Of a stretch of DNA of 64,000 nt, positions 17,679 to 26,896 are shown piece after piece. The stretch's first letter is position 1. Every line of letters starts with the position of its first letter. The notes under the pieces were generated by a model. It was not told the DNA's origin. It saw only the letters and a program-made list of their open reading frames with translations, and did not search any database. The position numbers and the translations under genes were made by a program. Origin of the DNA: Microbulbifer litoralis (GTDB lineage Bacteria > Pseudomonadota > Gammaproteobacteria > Pseudomonadales > Cellvibrionaceae); assembly GCF_023634065.1 (NCBI RefSeq), contig NZ_JALKCV010000005.1, positions 1 through 64,000 on the forward strand, read 5' to 3'.

Positions 17679-18953
17679 ATGGAAATTATCAGCCAATACG
17701 GCCACATCTTCCTGATCCTGGCCTGTGTTTTCGGTTTCTTCATGGCCTGGGGGGTCGGTGCCAACGACGTGGCCAATGCCATGGGCACCTCGGTGGGGTC
17801 CCGCGCCCTGACCGTCAAGCAGGCGATCCTGATCGCCATGGTGTTCGAGTTCGCCGGCGCCTACCTGGCCGGCGGCGAGGTCACGGCCACCATCCGCAAG
17901 GGCATCATCGACTCGGATATTTTTGCCGCGCAGCCGGAACTGCTGGTCTACGGCATGCTGTCGGCGCTGCTCGCCGCCGGCACCTGGCTGCTGATCGCCA
18001 GCCTGCTGGGCTGGCCGGTTTCCACCACCCATTCGATCGTGGGCGCCATCGTCGGCTTCTCCGCCGTGGGCATTTCCGTGGATGCGGTGGCCTGGGGCAA
18101 GGTGGGGTCCATCGTCGCCAGCTGGGTGGTGTCGCCGGTGCTCGCCGGTACCATCTCCTTCCTGCTGTTCCGCAGCGTGCAGAGACTGATCCTGAACAGT
18201 GAGGATCCGTTCGGCAACGCCAAGCGCTACATCCCCTTCTACATGTTCGCGGTCGGCTGGATGATCGCCATGGTCACCCTGACCAAAGGCCTGAAGCATG
18301 TGCTGAAGGACGCCAATATCGAGCTGAGCTTCCTGCAGGACGCCGGTATTGCCGCACTGGTGGGCCTGCTGGTGGCCGGCATCGGCATCGCCATGCTGAA
18401 GCGTATCAAGCGCGACCCGGCGCGGGAGAAGGACAACCGCTACGCCAACGTGGAGCGGGTCTTCGCCATCCTGATGGTCTTTACCGCCTGCGCCATGGCC
18501 TTCGCCCACGGCTCCAATGACGTCGCCAACGCGGTCGGCCCGCTGGCGGCGGTGGTCAACACGGTGCAGGTAGGCGCGGTGACCGCCAAGGCCACCATGC
18601 CGTCCTGGATACTGCTGCTCGGGGGCGCCGGTATCGTGATCGGCCTTGCCACCTACGGGTTCAAGGTGATGGCGACCATCGGCCGCAAGATCACCGAGCT
18701 GACCCCGAGCCGTGGCTTCGCCGCCGAGCTGGGCGCCGCCGCCACCGTGGTACTGGCCTCCGGCACCGGCCTGCCGATCTCCACCACCCACACGCTGGTG
18801 GGCGCAGTGCTGGGCGTGGGCCTGGCGCGCGGTATCGGCGCGCTGAACCTGCGCATGATCACTACCATCGCCGCGTCCTGGGTGGTCACACTGCCGGCCG
18901 GTGCCGGTATCGCGATCCTGTTCTTCTTTTTCTTCAAGGGCGTGTTCGGCTGA
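17679..18953 (+). CDS. Low-affinity inorganic phosphate (PiT) transporter
   Basis: A 424-aa integral membrane protein of the PiT family, importing phosphate (usually as metal-phosphate) with H+ or Na+. The two diagnostic repeats are visible: GANDVANAMGTSVGSRALT in the N-terminal half and GSNDVANAVGPLAA in the C-terminal half. SLLGWPVSTTHSIVGAIVGF and TGLPISTTHTLVGAVLG are the paired pore motifs. About ten to twelve membrane spans. It shares an operon with the DUF47 gene and ends at a strong terminator. Confidence 0.93.
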   Translation: MEIISQYGHIFLILACVFGFFMAWGVGANDVANAMGTSVGSRALTVKQAILIAMVFEFAGAYLAGGEVTATIRKGIIDSDIFAAQPELLVYGMLSALLAAGTWLLIASLLGWPVSTTHSIVGAIVGFSAVGISVDAVAWGKVGSIVASWVVSPVLAGTISFLLFRSVQRLILNSEDPFGNAKRYIPFYMFAVGWMIAMVTLTKGLKHVLKDANIELSFLQDAGIAALVGLLVAGIGIAMLKRIKRDPAREKDNRYANVERVFAILMVFTACAMAFAHGSNDVANAVGPLAAVVNTVQVGAVTAKATMPSWILLLGGAGIVIGLATYGFKVMATIGRKITELTPSRGFAAELGAAATVVLASGTGLPISTTHTLVGAVLGVGLARGIGALNLRMITTIAASWVVTLPAGAGIAILFFFFFKGVFG

Positions 18954-18975
18954 CTGCCACAGCCTGCTCTGCCAG

Positions 18976-19012
18976 AAAAAAGGGGAAGCGGCCGCGCCGC
19001 CTCCCCTTTTTT
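18976..19012 (+). terminator. Rho-independent terminator after the PiT gene
   Basis: AAAAAAGGGGAAGCGGC (18976-18992) pairs with GCCGCCTCCCCTTTTTT (18996-19012). A GC-rich stem with an A-tract on the left and a T-tract on the right can end transcription in both directions; only the rightward one is needed here. Confidence 0.85.
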
Positions 19013-19040
19013 GTACCCGCAGCACAATAAGGACAAATCC

Positions 19041-19838
19041 ATGCAACTCCCCATCTACCAGGCCGACGCCTTCACCTCCAGGCTCTTTGGCGGCAACCCC
19101 GCCGCACTGGTGCCCCTGGAACAGTGGCTGGCGGACGACGTGCTGCAGGCCATTGCCGCGGAAAACAACCTGGCCGAGACCGCCTATATCGTCGCCGTCG
19201 AGCGGGGCTACGAACTGCGCTGGTTTACGCCCGTGGCCGAGGTGCCGCTGTGCGGTCACGCCACCCTGGTGGCCGCGCACCTGCTGTGGACAGAACTGGG
19301 TTACGCCGGTGGGGAGATTGCGTTCTTTACCCAAAGTGGCGAGCTGCGCGTGCGCCGCAGTGGCGAAACCATCGAAATGGATTTCCCGGCGCAGCCACCG
19401 ACCGTCATAGCACTGGACCCGGACTACAGTACAGCGGTGGGCGCCACACCAGCGCGCGCGCTGGCGGTCGCCGACAATCTCGACATGATGGTACTGGAAT
19501 TCGACAGTGCCGCCCGGGTGGCGGAACTGCTGCCGGATATGCGCGCGCTGGCCAGTCTCAAGCACCGCGGAGTGATCTGCACGGCGCCGGGCGGAAAGCG
19601 CCAATGCGATTTTGTCAGCCGGTTTTTTGCCCCCGCCATCGGCATCGACGAGGACCCGGTAACCGGCTCGGCACATACACTGCTGGTACCACTATGGGCG
19701 GAGAAGTTGGGTAAACGACACCTGGACGCGAGACAGATCTCGCCCCGCGGTGGCGAACTGGAGTGCGAACTGCGTGGCGACCGGGTACTGATGCGCGGCA
19801 CCGCGGTGACCTATCTGCGCGGCCAGATCCGCCTGTAA
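19041..19838 (+). CDS. PhzF family isomerase-like protein
   Basis: A 265-aa PhzF/YddE family protein, two similar alpha/beta halves. The catalytic Glu of the family is at residue 46 (ENNLAETAYIV), with DAFTSRLFGGNPAALV at the N-terminus and GIDEDPVTGSAHTLLVPLW in the second half, the conserved substrate-binding loop. The family isomerises or epimerises small substrates; the phenazine role of PhzF itself is not implied. ATG at 19041 with AAGGAC upstream; a longer TTG-started frame from 19011 lies in the terminator. Confidence 0.88.
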   Translation: MQLPIYQADAFTSRLFGGNPAALVPLEQWLADDVLQAIAAENNLAETAYIVAVERGYELRWFTPVAEVPLCGHATLVAAHLLWTELGYAGGEIAFFTQSGELRVRRSGETIEMDFPAQPPTVIALDPDYSTAVGATPARALAVADNLDMMVLEFDSAARVAELLPDMRALASLKHRGVICTAPGGKRQCDFVSRFFAPAIGIDEDPVTGSAHTLLVPLWAEKLGKRHLDARQISPRGGELECELRGDRVLMRGTAVTYLRGQIRL

Positions 19839-19866
19839 ACCACTGGACACACCCGGCCGATCCGCC

Positions 19867-20325
19867 TCACCAGTAGTGATAGTGCAGCCGCTCATTCTTG
19901 CGCGGCCCGTGGATCTGCCAGATAAGCTCCAGCTCGCTCTTGCCCACCAGCAGCTCGGCGCTGTAGGTATCGTCGCCACAAAAGTGCGGCTGTGTGGAGC
20001 GAAAGCCGTGCCCGGTGACCGGTTGCAGCTCGAACAGCAGCACCGGCTCGCCACGGCGCAGATGTTCGAGGCGCACGGCTTCCGGCAACAGCGTCCAACG
20101 GTAGGTGTTCTGCATCTCGACTCTGTGGCCATCGCTGCTGGTAAAGACGGCGCGCTCGCGGAACAATAGCTGCCGTTCGTCCGGCTCCACCCCGATACTG
20201 CCGCGACCGTGGCCACGCCAGTCGGTGGCGGAGCCGGGACCATTGCTGGCGTTGAAGCTGAACTCGCGAACTTTCGCAAGCCGTTTCCACAGCTGTGCCA
20301 ACGCCTGATTCTGACCACTATCCAC
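19867..20325 (-). CDS. DUF6314 family protein
   Basis: A 152-aa protein with the DUF6314 pattern: an N-terminal GHGRGSIGVEP, then a beta-rich core with TYRWTLLPEAVRLEHL, HFCGDDTYSAELLV and LIWQIHGPRKNERLHYHY. Its biochemical role is not known. No signal peptide or membrane segment. It is the only minus-strand gene between the PhzF gene and the DMT transporter, and divergent from the latter, with overlapping 5' regions only 20 bp apart. Confidence 0.65.
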   Translation of the reverse strand: MDSGQNQALAQLWKRLAKVREFSFNASNGPGSATDWRGHGRGSIGVEPDERQLLFRERAVFTSSDGHRVEMQNTYRWTLLPEAVRLEHLRRGEPVLLFELQPVTGHGFRSTQPHFCGDDTYSAELLVGKSELELIWQIHGPRKNERLHYHYW

Positions 20326-20345
20326 GGACCACCAACCACTCTCCC

Positions 20346-21218
20346 ATGCCGCTACTGATTTTCGTCACTGTTCTCTGGGCCTTCTCTTTCAGCCTGATCG
20401 GAGTCTACCTGGCCGGCGCCGTGGACAGCTACTTCGCCGTACTGACCCGCATACTGCTGGCAGCGCTGGTGTTCCTGCCGCTGCTGCGCTTCCGCGCCTG
20501 CCCGCCGCGCACGGCCCTGGCGCTGATGGCGATCGGCGCCGTGCAGCTGGGGTTGATGTATCTTTTTTACTACCAGTCCTTCCTGCTGCTGGATGTACCG
20601 GAAGTACTGCTGTTCACGATTTTCACGCCGGTGTATATCTCGCTGCTGTACGACCTGCTGCAGAAGCGCTTCTCCCCCTGGAACCTGGCTGTCGCCACGC
20701 TGGCGGTATTCGGCGCCGCGGTGATCCGCTGGGGGCGGCCCGAGGGCGACTACTGGCTCGGTTTTCTGGTCGTCCAGGGCGCCAATCTCTGCTTTGCACT
20801 GGGGCAGGTGGCCTACAAGCAGTTTATGCAAAAGGCGCAGCCGCTGCCGTCGCGCCAGCTGTTCGGCTGGTTCTACCTCGGGGCGGCGCTGGTGGCAACA
20901 GTCGCCTGGCTGTGGCTGGGCGAACCGCAGTACCCGCAGACGACGGTACAGTGGGGCATCCTGCTGTGGCTGGGGCTGGTAGCCTCGGGGCTCGGCTATT
21001 TTCTCTGGAACAAGGGCGCCACCCGCGTCTCCGCCGGCACCCTGGCGGCCATGAACAACGCACTGATTCCGGCGGGGCTGCTGGTGAATCTGTTAATCTG
21101 GAATCGCGACGCCGACCTGGCGCGGCTGGCGCTGGGTGGCGCCATTATTGTCGCGGCGGTGGCCATCAACGAGTGGCGCCTGCGGCGTGAACGGACACTG
21201 GGACAAAGCCATGGATAA
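20346..21218 (+). CDS. DMT superfamily transporter (EamA type)
   Basis: A 290-aa membrane protein with ten hydrophobic segments arranged as two EamA repeats (about 5-135 and 145-285). It starts LLIFVTVLWAFSFSLIGVYL and its second repeat begins WLGFLVVQGANLCFALGQVAYK. The family exports amino acids or other small metabolites, and the substrate cannot be predicted. ATG at 20346 is chosen over an upstream frame that would overlap the divergent DUF6314 start. argE starts 5 bp downstream, so they may be co-transcribed. Confidence 0.85.
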   Translation: MPLLIFVTVLWAFSFSLIGVYLAGAVDSYFAVLTRILLAALVFLPLLRFRACPPRTALALMAIGAVQLGLMYLFYYQSFLLLDVPEVLLFTIFTPVYISLLYDLLQKRFSPWNLAVATLAVFGAAVIRWGRPEGDYWLGFLVVQGANLCFALGQVAYKQFMQKAQPLPSRQLFGWFYLGAALVATVAWLWLGEPQYPQTTVQWGILLWLGLVASGLGYFLWNKGATRVSAGTLAAMNNALIPAGLLVNLLIWNRDADLARLALGGAIIVAAVAINEWRLRRERTLGQSHG

Positions 21219-21223
21219 GCGTT

Positions 21224-22375
21224 ATGGATAAAACGGTACCGAGCCTCAGGCAACAACTCGAACAGCTGGTGGCGAGCCCCAGCGTCAGCGCCACCGACCC
21301 GAAACTGGATATGGGCAACCGCCGCGTGGTGGAACTGCTCGGCGCCTGGCTGGAAACCCTGGGCTTCAACGTCGAGCTGATGCCGCTCGAAGGACAGCCG
21401 GACAAGGTGAACATGATCGCCACGCTGGGCACCGGGGACGGCGGCCTGATACTGGCCGGGCATACCGATACGGTGCCCTACGACGACGGCCTCTGGCAGT
21501 CGGATCCATTCAAGCTGGAGGAGCGGGACAACCGCCTCTACGGGCTCGGCAGCACCGACATGAAGGGCTTTTTCCCGCTCGCCATCGAAGCGGCGAAATC
21601 CTTTGTCGACAAGCCACTGCAACAACCGCTGATCATTCTCGCCACCGCCGACGAAGAGACCTCCATGGCCGGTGCGCGCGCACTGGTTGAGGCGGGGCGC
21701 CCCAAAGCGCGCTGCGCGGTGGTGGGCGAACCCACCGGCATGAAACCCATCCGCATGCACAAGGGCGTGATGATGGAAGCGGTGCGTATCACCGGCCATT
21801 CGGGCCACTCCTCCAACCCGGCGCTGGGAGCCAACGCGCTGGAGGCGATGCACAGCGCGATCGGCGAGTTGCTGAAACTGCGCGGCGAGTGGCAGAACCG
21901 CTACAACAACCCGGGCTTTGCGGTACCGGTGCCGACGATGAACCTCGGTTGCATCCACGGCGGCGACAACCCGAACCGCATCTGTGGCTTTGCCGAACTG
22001 CAGTTCGATGTGCGGCCGCTGCCGGGCATGGCGCTCGCCGACCTGCGCGCGGAACTGGACCGGCGGTTGCACTCGGCCGTCAGCGACGAAAAAATCCGGC
22101 TCGAATACGCACCGCTGTTTCTCGGCACCGAGGCTTTCGAGCAGGACGCGCAATCGGAGCTGGTAAAAGTCGCGGAGAAGCTGACCGGCCACAGCGCCGG
22201 GTCCGTCGCTTTCGGCACCGAGGCACCCTATTTCAAGGACATGGGTATCGACACCATCGTCCTCGGCCCCGGCGATATCGACCAGGCGCACCAGCCGGAC
22301 GAGTATCTGGGGCTGGAGCGGATAGAGCCGATGGTGGACGTGCTGCGGGGACTGATTGCGAAGTTCTGCCTGTAA
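21224..22375 (+). CDS. argE: Acetylornithine deacetylase
   Basis: Removes the acetyl group of N-acetylornithine in arginine biosynthesis. The 383-aa enzyme is of the M20 dinuclear-metal family: ILAGHTDTVPYDDGLW (His and Asp ligands), GLGSTDMKGFF, ATADEETSMAGA (catalytic Glu pair), GEPTGMKPIRMHKGV of the lid domain, and a C-terminal H/E region GTEAPYFKDMGI. It lies 5 bp from the DMT gene and about 180 bp from argA, a pairing common in gammaproteobacteria. Confidence 0.95.
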   Translation: MDKTVPSLRQQLEQLVASPSVSATDPKLDMGNRRVVELLGAWLETLGFNVELMPLEGQPDKVNMIATLGTGDGGLILAGHTDTVPYDDGLWQSDPFKLEERDNRLYGLGSTDMKGFFPLAIEAAKSFVDKPLQQPLIILATADEETSMAGARALVEAGRPKARCAVVGEPTGMKPIRMHKGVMMEAVRITGHSGHSSNPALGANALEAMHSAIGELLKLRGEWQNRYNNPGFAVPVPTMNLGCIHGGDNPNRICGFAELQFDVRPLPGMALADLRAELDRRLHSAVSDEKIRLEYAPLFLGTEAFEQDAQSELVKVAEKLTGHSAGSVAFGTEAPYFKDMGIDTIVLGPGDIDQAHQPDEYLGLERIEPMVDVLRGLIAKFCL

Positions 22376-22392
22376 TGATTTCCGCTTGCTTT

Positions 22393-22469
22393 CCGTAGGG
22401 TGCGCCGTGCGCACCACCTCGAGTCGGTGCGGGTTTCGGGCTTTCCGGTGCGCACGGCGTACCCTGCGG
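22393..22469. repeat. REP-like inverted pair between argE and argA
   Basis: GTAGGGTGCGCCGTGCGCACC (22395-22415) and its near reverse complement GGTGCGCACGGCGTACCCTGC (22448-22468) are separated by 32 bp, forming a long hairpin. It is the most complete member of the GTAGGGTGCGCC family in this window. It could attenuate read-through from argE. Confidence 0.85.
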
Positions 22470-22502
22470 CTTCGACATTCATCCGGAGTCCCGAATCCCG
22501 AT

Positions 22503-22531
22503 TTGCGGTATATTCGACTGAGTCTTTTATT
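22503..22531 (+). promoter_or_regulatory. Candidate sigma-70 promoter for argA
   Basis: TTGCGG (22503-22508), a 17-bp spacer and TTTATT (22526-22531) lie 24 bp upstream of the GTG start. The -35 matches 4/6 and the -10 4/6, with ideal spacing. A weak ARG-box-like TGAGT..ATTGA overlaps it but with 5-bp spacing, so arginine control is unproven. Confidence 0.45.
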
Positions 22532-22554
22532 GAAATACATGGAAAATTAACCGA

Positions 22555-23868
22555 GTGAGCGACAACAACGCCTCCCTGAACTGGTTCCGTCACGCCGCAC
22601 CCTATATCAACGACCTGCGCGGCCGCACGCTGGTGATCGGTATCCCCGGCGATGCGCTGGAACACGCGAATTTCCGCAACCTGGTGCACGACCTGGCGCT
22701 GCTGGCCAGCCTGGGCGTTCGCCTGGTGGTGGTGCACGGCGCGCGCGCGCAGGTGAACCGCGCGCTGGCAGAGCGCGGTATCGAGAGCCGCTTTCACGGC
22801 AACACGCGGGTAACCGACCGGGATACGCTGGAGATCATCAAGGCCGCCGTCGGCAAGCTGCGGTTCGAGATAGAGGCGGCCTTTTCCCAGGGGCTGCCGG
22901 ATTCCCCCATGGCCCGCTCGGCACTGAAGGTGATTTCCGGCAATTTCGTAACCGCGCGCCCGATCGGCGTGCTGGATGGCATCGACCTGCGCTGGACCGG
23001 CCGCGTGCGGCGCATGGAGGTCAACACCGTCGAGCGCGCGCTGGACAAGGGCGCACTGGTCCTGCTGTCGCCGCTCGGTACCTCGCTGACCGGCGAGCTG
23101 TTCAATCTCAATTACCTGGACCTGGCCGCCGAAGCGGCGCAGGCACTGGGGGCGGAGAAGCTGGTGCTGTTCCGCGAGGAACCGCAGTTGCAGCTGGACG
23201 GCGAGGCGATCTACGAACTGAGTATCGTGCGGGCCGAACAGGTGGCCGACCGCATCGACAGCGAGGCCCTCGCCTGTGCCATCCGCGCCTGCAATACCGG
23301 CACGCCGCGCACACACCTGCTCAGCTACGCCCGCGACGGCGTCCTGCTGCAGGAACTGTTCCGCCGCGAGGGCGCCGGCACCATGATTTACCGCGATAGC
23401 TACGAGGTAGTGCGCCGGGCGCGGATCACCGATGTGGGCGGTATCCTCGGCCTGATCCGGCCGCTGGAAAAACAGGGCATTCTCGTGCGCCGCTCGCGGG
23501 AAAAGCTGGAGGCTGAGATCGATCACTTTACACTGGTGGAAGTGGACGGCACGCCGGTGGCCTGCGCGGCGCTGTACCCGATCCAGGACGAACAGGGCAG
23601 GACAGTCGCGGCCGAAGTCGCCTGCGTGGCGATACATCCGCAGTTCAGGAGCGGCGGCCGCGGCGCCAAGCTGATGCAGCACCTGGAACGGCAGGCCAGC
23701 ACCCTGGGGTTGGATGAACTCTACGTACTGACCACCCAGGCGGAGCACTGGTTTATCGAGCGCGGTTTCCGCCAGGTGGCGGTGGAGGACCTGCCGGCCG
23801 CGCGGCAATCGCTATACAATATCCAACGCAATTCGCGCATTCTTTGTAAACGGCTGTCGCCGCAATAA
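22555..23868 (+). CDS. argA: N-acetylglutamate synthase (amino-acid kinase + GNAT)
   Basis: Acetylates glutamate with acetyl-CoA, the committed step of arginine synthesis, feedback-inhibited by arginine in the family. The 437-aa protein has an N-terminal amino-acid-kinase-like domain (about 20-290; GIPGDALEHANFRNL, VVVHGARAQVNRAL, NFVTARPIGVLDGID) and a C-terminal GNAT domain (about 300-437; CVAIHPQFRSGGRGAKLM acetyl-CoA loop). GTG start at 22555, where the encoded SDNNASLNWFRHAAPYIND begins as in ArgA proteins. Confidence 0.95.
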   Translation: MSDNNASLNWFRHAAPYINDLRGRTLVIGIPGDALEHANFRNLVHDLALLASLGVRLVVVHGARAQVNRALAERGIESRFHGNTRVTDRDTLEIIKAAVGKLRFEIEAAFSQGLPDSPMARSALKVISGNFVTARPIGVLDGIDLRWTGRVRRMEVNTVERALDKGALVLLSPLGTSLTGELFNLNYLDLAAEAAQALGAEKLVLFREEPQLQLDGEAIYELSIVRAEQVADRIDSEALACAIRACNTGTPRTHLLSYARDGVLLQELFRREGAGTMIYRDSYEVVRRARITDVGGILGLIRPLEKQGILVRRSREKLEAEIDHFTLVEVDGTPVACAALYPIQDEQGRTVAAEVACVAIHPQFRSGGRGAKLMQHLERQASTLGLDELYVLTTQAEHWFIERGFRQVAVEDLPAARQSLYNIQRNSRILCKRLSPQ

Positions 23869-24065
23869 TCTCCCTTTCAGCGGCAGCTATTTGAGATGAC
23901 TATTGCGGCCTGGATCGACTTGCAAGCTTTTTGCGCAAAATCTTCACAATTTTGTTAACCTGCGGGCCCCGATTGGGAAGCGGCGGCTTCCGGCTGCCCT
24001 GCCCCCTCTCCCGAACGGAGAGGCGGAAAGATGTAAATGCATGAGCCAATAGCGGAATTCCTACT

Positions 24066-25901
24066 ATGCCCGAGTATCGCTCCCGTACCTCCACCGCCGG
24101 TCGCAACATGGCCGGTGCCCGCGCCCTGTGGCGCGCCACCGGTATGAAGGACGACGATTTCCACAAGCCGATCATCGCCGTGGCCAACTCCTTTACCCAG
24201 TTCGTGCCCGGGCACGTGCACCTGAAGGACATGGGCCAGTTGGTGGCGCGGGAAATCGAGCGGGCCGGCGGCGTGGCCAAGGAGTTCAACACCATCGCCG
24301 TGGACGACGGTATCGCCATGGGCCACGACGGCATGCTCTACAGCCTGCCCAGTCGCGAGATCATCGCCGATTCGGTGGAGTATATGGCCAATGCCCACTG
24401 CGCCGATGCGCTGGTGTGCATCTCCAACTGCGACAAGATTACGCCGGGCATGCTGATGGCGGCCATGCGGCTGAATATCCCGGTGATTTTCGTCTCCGGT
24501 GGCCCGATGGAAGCGGGCAAGACCAAGCTCGCCGACCACAAGCTGGACCTGGTGGATGCGATGGTGATCGCCGCCACCGATTCCGCCTCCGACGAACAGG
24601 TGGCCGAGTACGAGCGCTCCGCCTGCCCCACCTGTGGCTCCTGCTCCGGCATGTTCACAGCCAACTCGATGAACTGCCTGACCGAGGCCCTGGGCCTGTC
24701 GCTGCCCGGCAACGGCACCCTGCTGGCCACCCACGCGGATCGCGAGGCGCTGTTCCTGCGCGCCGGGCGCGAGATCGTCGCGCTGGCGAAGCGTTACTAC
24801 GAAGGCGACGACGACTCGGCCCTGCCGCGCAACATTGCCAACCGCGCGGCGTTCGAGAACGCCATGGCGCTGGATATCGCCATGGGCGGCTCCACCAATA
24901 CCATCCTGCACCTGCTCGCCACAGCGCAGGAGGGCGAGGTGGATTTCGACCTGCAGGATATCGACAAGCTGTCGCGCGGCATCCCGCAACTGTGCAAAGT
25001 GGCGCCCAATACACAGAAATACCACATCGAGGACGTGCACCGCGCCGGCGGCGTGATGGCGATTCTCGGCGAGCTGGAGGCAGCCGGATTGCTGGACGCC
25101 TCACTGCCGACGGTCCACAGCAATTCGATGAAGGAGGCACTGGACCTGTGGGATATCCGCCGCACCGACGATCCGGAAGTGCACAAGTTCTTCCGCGCCG
25201 GTCCAGCCGGCATTCCCACGCAGACGGCCTTCAGCCAGGACTGCCGCTGGAATAATCTCGACGGCGACCGCGAGAACGGCTGTATCCGTTCGGTGAAACA
25301 CGCCTACTCCCCCGAGGGCGGCCTGGCAGTGCTGTTCGGCAACCTGGCGCCGAACGGCTGTGTGGTGAAGACCTCCGGTGTGGAGGAGGAAGCGTGGAAA
25401 TTTGAAGGGCCGGCGCATATCGTCGAAAGCCAGGAGGCCGCAGTGGCCGATATTCTCGACGGCCGGGTCCAGGCCGGTTCCGCGGTGATTATCCGCTACG
25501 AGGGTCCCAAAGGCGGCCCCGGCATGCAGGAGATGTTGTATCCCACCAGTTACCTGAAATCCAAGGGGCTGGGCAAGTCCTGCGCATTGATCACCGATGG
25601 CCGCTTTTCCGGCGGCACCTCGGGCCTGTCGATCGGCCATGTATCCCCGGAAGCAGCCTCCGGCGGCGCCATCGCCCTGATCGAGAACGGCGATACGGTG
25701 CGCATCGATATCCCGGCGCGCACCATCGAAATCGCGATCGACGACGCGGAACTGCAGCGGCGCCGCGCTGCGATGGACGCGAAGGGAGACAAAGGCTGGA
25801 AACCGGTGGAACAGCGGCCGCGCAAGGTAAGCAAGGCGCTGAAGGCCTATGCGCTGCTGGCCACCAGCGCGGATCGCGGGGCTGTGCGGGAGATCGACTG
25901 A
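24066..25901 (+). CDS. ilvD: Dihydroxy-acid dehydratase
   Basis: Iron-sulfur enzyme dehydrating 2,3-dihydroxy-3-methylbutanoate and the related pentanoate to the 2-oxo acids that IlvE then transaminates. The 611-aa length is typical. Cysteine motifs are visible: [10 protein letters not shown] and [16 protein letters not shown], with [10 protein letters not shown] and the C-terminal [19 protein letters not shown] active-site loop. ATG at 24066. The 197-bp leader has TTGCGC..GTTAAC-like bases but no clear promoter or attenuator, and a CCCTCTCCC repeat hairpin at 24001-24028. Confidence 0.96.
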   Translation: MPEYRSRTSTAGRNMAGARALWRATGMKDDDFHKPIIAVANSFTQFVPGHVHLKDMGQLVAREIERAGGVAKEFNTIAVDDGIAMGHDGMLYSLPSREIIADSVEYMANAHCADALVCISNCDKITPGMLMAAMRLNIPVIFVSGGPMEAGKTKLADHKLDLVDAMVIAATDSASDEQVAEYERSACPTCGSCSGMFTANSMNCLTEALGLSLPGNGTLLATHADREALFLRAGREIVALAKRYYEGDDDSALPRNIANRAAFENAMALDIAMGGSTNTILHLLATAQEGEVDFDLQDIDKLSRGIPQLCKVAPNTQKYHIEDVHRAGGVMAILGELEAAGLLDASLPTVHSNSMKEALDLWDIRRTDDPEVHKFFRAGPAGIPTQTAFSQDCRWNNLDGDRENGCIRSVKHAYSPEGGLAVLFGNLAPNGCVVKTSGVEEEAWKFEGPAHIVESQEAAVADILDGRVQAGSAVIIRYEGPKGGPGMQEMLYPTSYLKSKGLGKSCALITDGRFSGGTSGLSIGHVSPEAASGGAIALIENGDTVRIDIPARTIEIAIDDAELQRRRAAMDAKGDKGWKPVEQRPRKVSKALKAYALLATSADRGAVREID

Positions 25902-25910
25902 TCCCCCAGT

Positions 25911-25959
25911 GGTGCGCACGGCGCACCCTACGGCAACCTGTAGGGTGCGTCGCGCGCAA
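25911..25959. repeat. REP-like inverted pair after ilvD
   Basis: GGTGCGCACGGCGCACCCTA (from 25911) and CTGTAGGGTGCGTCGCGCGC (from 25938) are inverted relatives of the GTAGGGTGCGCC family with a short loop, between the convergent ilvD and tonB genes. Confidence 0.75.
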
Positions 25960-25964
25960 GCTCT

Positions 25965-26615
25965 CTAATCGGCCATTCTATAGCGGATGCGATTGCGCAC
26001 ACCGGTGCGCTCAACCGCGACGCCATCTTCCAGCTGCGGCTGGTACTTGAACCGCTCCACCGCCGCCACTGCCGAACGGTTGAAGATTTCCGTCGGCTGG
26101 CCGGCGCTGTCGTAACCCGCTATAGCGCGCGCATCCCGCACACTGCCATTGGCGGTAATCGTAAACTCCACCACCACATAGCCCTCCAGGCCACGGCGCA
26201 ACGCCACACGCGGATACTGTGGCGCCGTCTTGAAGATCGGTACCGGTGCGCGCGAGACAATACTGGGATCGAAACCGGGCCCATCGGAATACGGCGGTGC
26301 CACGACCGTCGGTACCTCCACCGGCTCCACCGAAGGGTCTATCCGCGTCGTTACCGGCTGCGGGGGCGGCGTATCCGGACGCACCGGCGGCTCGCTTTTG
26401 CGCACGGTGGGCTCGACCGTCGGCATAACAACCGACTGCACCTTCGGATAGGGATTCGCGGTCGGCTCCTCATAGTCCGTCGCGATCAAACGAGTCATTA
26501 CCGCAAGCAACAACAGCGTGATCAGTCCGGCCAGGACGAGACTGCGCCCGTATAGGCCGAACTGGCCGGCGCTGAACATCATTGGTGGGGGATTTAGCGA
26601 ATAAGCTCTATCCAT
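25965..26615 (-). CDS. TonB family energy transducer (orphan copy)
   Basis: A 216-aa TonB protein that couples the inner-membrane proton gradient to outer-membrane TonB-dependent receptors. Features: a single N-terminal membrane span (about 18-40), a Pro-rich periplasmic linker (about 45-110), and a C-terminal TonB domain with APQYPRVALRRGLEGYVVVE and FNRSAVAAVERFKYQPQL. It is separate from the main TonB operon, reads the same way, and has its own leader with a candidate Fur box. Ribosome site GGAGAGG precedes ATG 26615. Confidence 0.9.
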   Translation of the reverse strand: MDRAYSLNPPPMMFSAGQFGLYGRSLVLAGLITLLLLAVMTRLIATDYEEPTANPYPKVQSVVMPTVEPTVRKSEPPVRPDTPPPQPVTTRIDPSVEPVEVPTVVAPPYSDGPGFDPSIVSRAPVPIFKTAPQYPRVALRRGLEGYVVVEFTITANGSVRDARAIAGYDSAGQPTEIFNRSAVAAVERFKYQPQLEDGVAVERTGVRNRIRYRMAD

Positions 26616-26719
26616 AACACCTCTCCTTTTTATATTGGGTGTCGAATTGGACCGACAACGGGGTCGGCAATGGAAAAGCTGATCAGCTACTTTTACTTAA
26701 TAGTAGAAATATACGAATA

Positions 26720-26734
26720 TGCAAATAATTCGCA
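26720..26734 (-). promoter_or_regulatory. Candidate Fur box upstream of the orphan tonB
   Basis: TGCAAATAATTCGCA fits the Fur 7-1-7 inverted repeat TGATAAT-N-ATTATCA at 10 of 14 positions. On the minus strand TTGCAT within it could serve as a -35 to a weak TATTAA -10 16 bp later, so a repressor here would block the tonB promoter. Location is 105-119 bp upstream of the ATG. Confidence 0.45.
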
Positions 26735-26847
26735 GTTGCATGTACAGTATTTATCCAATCCGTACACACAGACAGCGAAATGGCCGGTCCCGGAAGTAGC
26801 TCGAAACCGGACGGGCAATCCCCCGGGACGAAACAAAACCCCAAAAA

Positions 26848-26875
26848 AAAGGCCACACATTGCTGTGTGGCCTTT
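26848..26875 (-). terminator. Rho-independent terminator of the TonB operon
   Basis: AAAGGCCACACA and TGTGTGGCCTTT form a perfect 12-bp stem with a 4-nt loop, and on the minus strand it is followed by a T-tract (A-tract 26843-26850 on +). It ends transcription just after the TPR gene stop at 26897. Confidence 0.9.
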
Positions 26876-26896
26876 GCCGGCGGAGGCATGTGGCAA

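Noticed and set aside
22516..22537. ARG-box-like TGAGT..ATTGA over the argA promoter
   Set aside because: Spacing is 5 rather than 4 and matches are incomplete, so ArgR control is not supported.
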